DNA of 64,000 nt, from assembly GCA_023362775.1 (NCBI GenBank), contig JALMGJ010000004.1:38755298-38819297 (forward strand). The letters are read 5' to 3'. The stretch is from Charina bottae (lineage: Eukaryota; Chordata; Lepidosauria; Squamata; Charinaidae). The position numbers were made by a program, and so were the translations under genes. This document shows positions 59,348-64,000 of the stretch, piece by piece (position 1 is the stretch's first letter; every line of letters starts with the position of its first letter). Under the pieces are notes generated by a model. It was not told the origin of the DNA. It saw only the letters and a program-made list of their open reading frames with translations, and ran no database searches.

Positions 59348-59348
59348 A
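59036..59348. repeat. Compound (AT)n/(AC)n/(GT)n microsatellite
   Basis: About 310 bp alternating AT and AC/GT runs. The Tyr-Ile and Cys-Val repeat ORFs on both strands come from it and are not proteins. Inverted AC/GT blocks flanking AT cores could form hairpins or Z-DNA. Confidence 0.95.
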
Positions 59349-59686
59349 GGGGCGTGGTGGCTCAGCGGGTAAGACGCCATGCTTGTCGATCGGAAGATCG
59401 CAAGTTCAGAGGTTCGAATCCCTAGTCCCGTGTGATGGAGTGAGCTCCTGCACTCGCCACAGCTCTTGCCAACCTAGCAATTCGAAAGCATGCAAATGCA
59501 AGTAGATGAATAGGTACCACTTCGGTGGGATGGTAACAGCGTTCCGCGTGCGTCATGCCGGCCACATGACCGCGGAAGCATCTTCGGACAACGCTGGCTC
59601 TTCGGCTAACAAATGGAGATGAGCACCGGCCCCTAGAGTCGGACACAACTGCACAAATGTGCGGGGGGAACCTTTACCTTTTTATA
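59349..59686 (+). mobile_element. tRNA-derived SINE, family A, copy 3
   Basis: It has the same A box TGGCTCAGCGG, B box GGTTCGAATCC, body and AACCTTTACCTTTT end as the copies at 9130 and 16830. It is inserted in the microsatellite, which hides any target duplication. Confidence 0.92.
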
Positions 59687-59694
59687 TATACACA

Positions 59695-59860
59695 TACACT
59701 ATGCAATTTGATCCAGGAGTGGTAGATCTCATTTCCCTGGTCGATAAGGCTGGTCAGAGCAGATCTAGTGGACCAGCCAACCCCAAGCCTGGCTATTCCC
59801 CTCCCCTCCCCAAGCATGATGACATAACCAGGTCTTTAAGTTTTAGGCCTTGCCAGTCCT
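59695..59860 (-). mobile_element. L2 LINE fragment
   Basis: GGACCAGCCAACCCCAAGCC and ATAACCAGGTCTTTAAGTTT correspond to the complement of the L2 C-terminal coding region (compare 48640-48710). It is probably the continuation of 58876-59030. Confidence 0.65.
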
Positions 59861-60633
59861 ACGAAAGTGAACAATTTTATTTCCATTCAACAGTGACCCG
59901 AGGTACAGAAATGACAACTTAAAACTGTAATCCTATACATGCTTATCTGGGAATAAAGCCCTATGAACTCAGCAGGATTTACTTTTGGGCAGGCATGTGC
60001 AGATGTGCAATTGTCTAACTTTAACTTAGAAACAGTTCCACAACAAAGACAAGATATCCGAGTAATCTCCAGATACACTGAAAACCTTGAAGTTTTATGC
60101 ATTCTGTATCATCTTCATGTTTTCTAGCTTCTCCTTTTCAGGCTATTCTTCGATCTCTCAGAATGAAATGAAGATGGCATTCATAAATTGAAGCATGTAA
60201 TGCAAAGTTTCTAGCACTGCTTTTCAGAGTTGCATTTTAAGGATTACATACCTGGATTCTTTTCTTTTTTGGTTAATTTAAATGTGTAATTTTTACTTTA
60301 CAGCTTACTTTATTTGTTTTTCTTAATATGAAACAAACTAAAAAAAATGCTGTAATTCAAATATTCAGGAAAAATACAGCTCTCATTTTGGCCAAATAAA
60401 GTGTCCTGGAGAAAGGGACCCATGTTATCAAAATACTGCATCCAGATTTTTTTTTAAGCAGCTTTTTATTTTGTGATGTTTTGAGCTGATTTTTGTTTTG
60501 TTTAATTATACCTAAGTTCCCAAGTGTTGTAGCTACAGGATGTTTTTCTCTTGTGTGTATATATGTGTTTAAATATACATACAAACACACACATGGTTAT
60601 TGAAATGGGGATGCAGAAACTGAAGTTTTGTTT

Positions 60634-60809
60634 GTCGATGAAGGTTCTCAGTCATCCAGGTGGAACAGTCTGTGGCTTGAATCATGTCAAATGGATTTCT
60701 ATTTTCTCAGTAGAAACGTTTCACTCCTTATCCAAGAAGCTCCTTGGATAAGGAGTGAAACGTTTCTACTGAGAAAATAGAAATCCAGTTGACATGATTC
60801 AAGCCACAG
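60634..60809. mobile_element. Palindromic PLE derivative with 15-bp TSD
   Basis: Two 70-bp arms (60667-60736 and 60743-60812) are inverted copies with one mismatch, around the spacer AAGCTC. Each arm is nearly identical to the PLE-1 3' region from 40879 on (CTTGGATAAGGAG(T/C)GAAACG...). The perfect 15-bp duplication ACTGAAGTTTTGTTT is at 60619-60633 and 60810-60824. There is no coding sequence. The right arm starts inside the hammerhead core, so that fold is incomplete. Confidence 0.85.
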
Positions 60810-61147
60810 ACTGAAGTTTTGTTTCCAGATTTAAATCAGCCATGTTCACACATTTCAGTGAACATTCTGTTTTCATTCACTTCTACCATAAATTAACTGA
60901 CTTAATCTGTACCAGTTTTATTAGATGATTTCACAGAACTTGAACAATGCAATAATTCTACTAGTAGTAGCTTTATTTAGTATGCACATGTAACTAAGTG
61001 CAGGACAGGTAAATCAAAACTCTGTACAATATCACAATAAAACAATGTAATGATCAGTATAAGACATTTCCTAATACAATATAATAATAATTATAATAAT
61101 AATATAAAAAATTCCTAATAGTAGCACAATTTAAATACACAGCTAGA

Positions 61148-61370
61148 ACAAATTTATTTATTTATTCAATTTGTATGGCCGCCCATCTCAGCAAGTGACT
61201 CTGGGTGGCAAACAATCATAAAATAAATTAAAAACGAATAATGAAAGAAAAGGTTTATTCCAGTATTTCAAGGGCCTTTCCAAACTTCTAAAGGTCAAAC
61301 TCCAGATGTAACTCAAGGGGGATTTCAATTCCAGAGAGAAGGAGGCACTAAGTGGCAAAAAGTGAGGTGG
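61148..61370 (-). mobile_element. Old L2-like LINE 3' end
   Basis: TTTATTTATTTATTCAATTT, GGCCGCCCATCTCAGCAAGT and GACTCTGGGTGGC follow the L2 3' block in a diverged form. The limit to the right is uncertain. Confidence 0.55.
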
Positions 61371-61631
61371 CAATTTTAACAAGAGGAAAAGTAAATTGAT
61401 GTTGATTGTATTAATGAGCCAAGCTCACAGGTGCATGATTTGTAATCAATTTTTTCAAATCACTGTGTGTTCTTTCACACCTGGCCTGGAATGTCAGCAT
61501 CAGCAGTGCTCCCAAAGACCCAAGTAATTTACAGTAGGGATTGATGGGGGAAAAAAGTTAGAGGTATATTGAGAAAGATCCAGGATCAATCACATTCATA
61601 ATAAGCCTTAAGTGGTTTCTTACTAACCTCA

Positions 61632-61705
61632 TCATTTATTTATACTTATATTTATACCCCGCCCAATTCCTCCCTAACGGAGGACTCTGAGCAGCTTACA
61701 TACAT
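61632..61705 (-). mobile_element. L2-type LINE 3' tail
   Basis: ATTTATTTATACTTATATTT, CCCCGCCCAATTCC and GGAGGACTCTGAGCAGC match the shared 3' end. Confidence 0.7.
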
Positions 61706-61739
61706 TGTTATACATTAATTATACATTTTTCCATTATAC

Positions 61740-62110
61740 AATTCGTGCACAAGGGGAGGGGGTAAGGGAACCGACTCTTCCTGGCTTTCCGGACTACATG
61801 TCCCAAGATGCCTTGCGTTGGAGCCGGCTGCTGACGTCCTGTAGATGTTGTTGCTTCCGGGATCTGCAGCCATTCGAAAGATCTTCCGTCTGATGGAACC
61901 TGACCCCAGACAGGACAGGACACCAGCACATTTTCCCACTTTAAGGTGGTACCCAATTTATCTACCTGCTAAGCTTTCGAACTGTTGGGTCGACAGGAGC
62001 TGGGACTAGCAACGAGAGCTCACCTCGTTGCGTGGGGATTCGAACTGCCGACCTTCCGACCGGCAGTCCTATAGCTTCAGCGGTTTAACCCGCTGAGCCA
62101 CCGCGTCCCC
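61740..62110 (-). mobile_element. tRNA-derived SINE, family C, minus strand
   Basis: The complement starts GGGGACGCGGTGGCTCAGCG (A box) and has CAGTTCGAATCC (B box), then TTCGAAAGCTTAGCAGGTAG, as in family A, but a different 3' half. That half contains ACTACATGTCCCAAGATGCC on the plus strand (61793-61812), close to a ZNF143/THAP11 site. No target duplication was found. Confidence 0.8.
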
Positions 62111-62144
62111 ATATCATACCACATTGAGTCCCAGATATCAAGGA

Positions 62145-62475
62145 AGTCTAATTCTAAGCCTAACTTCAACCTAATGCCAATAGAATTTGTTTACCTTAAA
62201 AGTTACAGGCAATCCCAAATTAAGATTGCCACTAAATGTAAAAATTCGCCCCAAAGCTAACCATTAAAATCAATGTAACAATACACTTCTAAGAAGCCTA
62301 ACCCTAACCCTACCTTTACCCTCCTGCCAATAGACATTTTTAATCCTAAAATTTACCCTGGCCAGTACAAAAATAAACCTAAGACTATAAGTAACCCTTA
62401 AAACCTGCCCTAAAGTTAACCCTCACGCCGAATTGGACCATACAGCTCCAGGAAGCCAAAGCCTAAACCTACAAA
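62145..62475. repeat. Diverged minisatellite with telomere-like CCTAA blocks
   Basis: About two units of roughly 147 bp plus the start of a third. Each opens with AAGCCTAA(C/CCC)-type blocks (CCTAACCCTAACCCTACC at about 62298-62315) and shares TGCCAATAGA, CCTTAAAA/CCTAAAAT and GCCC(C/T)AAAG(C/T)TAACC segments. CCCTAA is the vertebrate telomere unit, but only a few exact copies occur. Confidence 0.65.
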
Positions 62476-64000
62476 ATTCTATTTTGAAACTGGTACAGTT
62501 AAAGACAATTTGAAACTGCCTCAGTTTGGAACTGGGGATGAGATGAAGCCCGTGTTATAAGGGCATGGCAGAAATGGTTAGCTATGTATGCTCAAGCTAG
62601 GGGCCTGTGAGAATGAAAAGCTAAGTATCGGTCGATGTACAGAGATCACTTGATAAGATTTAACACTGATCAAGAGCATTACTTTCAGTCTTAAGAGCTT
62701 GAGATTATATGAAGTGACTGACTTGAAGGCCTTAAACATAAACCAACACAAAGACTCTCTGTGGAACACTCAAGAGACCCTACAGAAACAATTTAGCAAT
62801 ATAGTAGAAGAAAAACATGGAATTCTTAACTGGAAAGTGACACTGCAAATAAACAACTTGATGGGAGGAAGCACTGAGACTCTATGACTGTATGAGAGCA
62901 GGAACTTTAAGAACATCTTACAATTGGCAGGTGACAGGATCAAAATGTTGCAAAATGCATGAAGTAAGACCATTTCACAGCACAGGAATTAGAAATAGGC
63001 AGTTTCCTACTGCATATAACATTTCCCAGGGATCTGGTGTGAAGGAACCATGGGATAAATTAACCAAAATGTTAAATGCAGTGACTGAACATCTGGGTGA
63101 TATATTTACCTATTCTACGTAAAATGTGATCCTACACATGTAGTCACAGAAGGTACAGTTGTATTCAAAAGTTTAGGGTAAGCCACCATTGGACATATAC
63201 GTAATACAAGCACCCCATTATGTATACTATAGATCTCTCTGTGGTTGTATTTGCTAGTTTCAAAACTCTTGGCCATCTGAAGTTACCAAAATATCACATT
63301 TATCTCTAGTGTGCACCCAACAAGTATTCTCAGAAGCATTTTAGTATAGCAGATGAAATGTTTGAGCTTTCCTCAACCTGATGGCCTCCAGATGTTTTGG
63401 ACTATGATTTTTGGAGTTCCCTGTGGGTATGCCAGTATCTGGGAAAGATGAGACTGAACTATGGACACTTCCAAACACTCTCCATTTTTTGCTCTCCAAC
63501 AAGCTCAGAATTGTCCCTATTCTTCCCCAGGAGTGTCTTTGCTGCCCCATAAGTGTCTACCAATCACTTCACAGTTGTTGGAAAGTGACTGTGAATAATT
63601 TCTTGTTACATTGGCCCTCAGCACACTTCCAGTCTATCCTTGTATCCAGATCAGAGGAACCCACATGCCACTTAGTTCAGCTAGCAAAAATATAGCTTCA
63701 TATTTATTAAACGCCAACAAACATCAAAACGGTTAGCTGGAGGGGGGAAAAAACAGGACAAAAGGCAGGCAAAAGAAGGAAGGGAGAGAGAGAGAGAGGA
63801 ACAACATGCAACAGATAAAAGGGTAGAGGGTTTCAAGTCAATATTATCTATATAACAAAAATGTTCCAGTAGAACTTTCAGAGCTACTGGAAACAATACT
63901 GTGGGCAATTAGCATGCACAGTCCCAAAATGAGTGGCTTTTGATTATTCCAACCTTAACCCTTCCAAGGTACATAAGTAGTAGCAGAACAGAGATGGAAA
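62476..64000. other. Unassigned right end
   Basis: No gene or transposon ORF was recognised. A hAT-like block (TCCTCAACCTGATGGCCTCC, AGATGTTTTGGACTATGA at about 63371-63410) and a short (GA)n near 63785-63800 are present. Confidence 0.5.

Noticed and set aside
59036..59348. Possible CRISPR-like or structured repeat array
   Set aside because: No repeat-spacer architecture; a simple compound microsatellite in eukaryotic DNA.
58925..59425. ORFs of 70-150 codons with Tyr-Ile and Cys-Val repeats
   Set aside because: These are translations of (AT)n and (AC)n/(GT)n microsatellites.
62578..63122. Adjacent ORFs (plus strand 62699-62887 and 62892-63122) as a possible broken gene
   Set aside because: Frames change without a recognisable family, there are no splice sites of note, and joining them gives no known motif.

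Overview
The window is vertebrate nuclear DNA, most likely from a squamate reptile. It is AT-rich, with interspersed repeats typical of lizards and snakes: a young RTE-BovB 3' end, many L2 LINE tails sharing one 3' end (a CCGCCCAGAGTCCCC-type block followed by an AATAAAT-type tail), CR1, tRNA-derived SINEs with intact A and B boxes, hAT and Tc1/mariner MITEs, Penelope-like elements (PLEs) and an ERV1-type provirus remnant. There are no operons or bacterial-type genes. I cannot name the species.

One host gene is recognised: MRPS9 (mitochondrial small-subunit ribosomal protein uS9m), on the minus strand. Eight coding exons can be placed by homology, GT/AG splice sites and reading-frame phase: 38017-38106 (start codon and mitochondrial presequence), 25161-25343, 15689-15751, 15561-15591 (a 31-bp micro-exon), 15067-15146, 5728-5813, 2086-2161, and 1-125, which runs off the left edge. 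They encode about 244 codons, the N-terminal extension of the protein. The conserved C-terminal uS9 domain lies outside the window. The gene starts in a CpG-rich segment (about 37745-38330) with a consensus-type NRF-1 site 72 bp upstream of the ATG, as expected for a nuclear gene of the mitochondrial ribosome.

Region by region: 1-38106 is MRPS9 with repeat-filled introns: L2 at 3.9-5.7 kb, hAT MITEs at 8.1 and 11.9 kb, a mariner-type MITE with an internal minisatellite at 13.7-14.4 kb, BovB at 27.1-28.1 kb, CR1 at 34.8-36.0 kb, and a SINE carrying a nested MITE at 37.1-37.6 kb. From 38.1 to 64 kb no host gene is visible. 38.8-50.2 kb is a nest of transposons: a LINE end with a zinc-finger C-terminus, an RTE fragment, PLE-1 with a GIY-YIG endonuclease, an inverted ERV1 remnant with a tRNA-Gly primer-binding site, and PLE-2, whose reverse transcriptase is split by a hAT MITE and an L2 copy. 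50.2-57 kb looks mostly unique, with one diverged duplicated sequence. 57-64 kb holds more MITEs, RTE and L2 pieces, a long (AT)/(AC) tract with a SINE, a PLE-derived snap-back element, another SINE and a telomere-like minisatellite.

The most interesting signals are two PLE 3' ends that fit a hammerhead ribozyme fold (40866-40914 and 50120-50171), and a 176-bp palindromic PLE derivative at 60634-60809 with a perfect 15-bp target-site duplication. All calls come from reading the sequence by eye; no database search was run.
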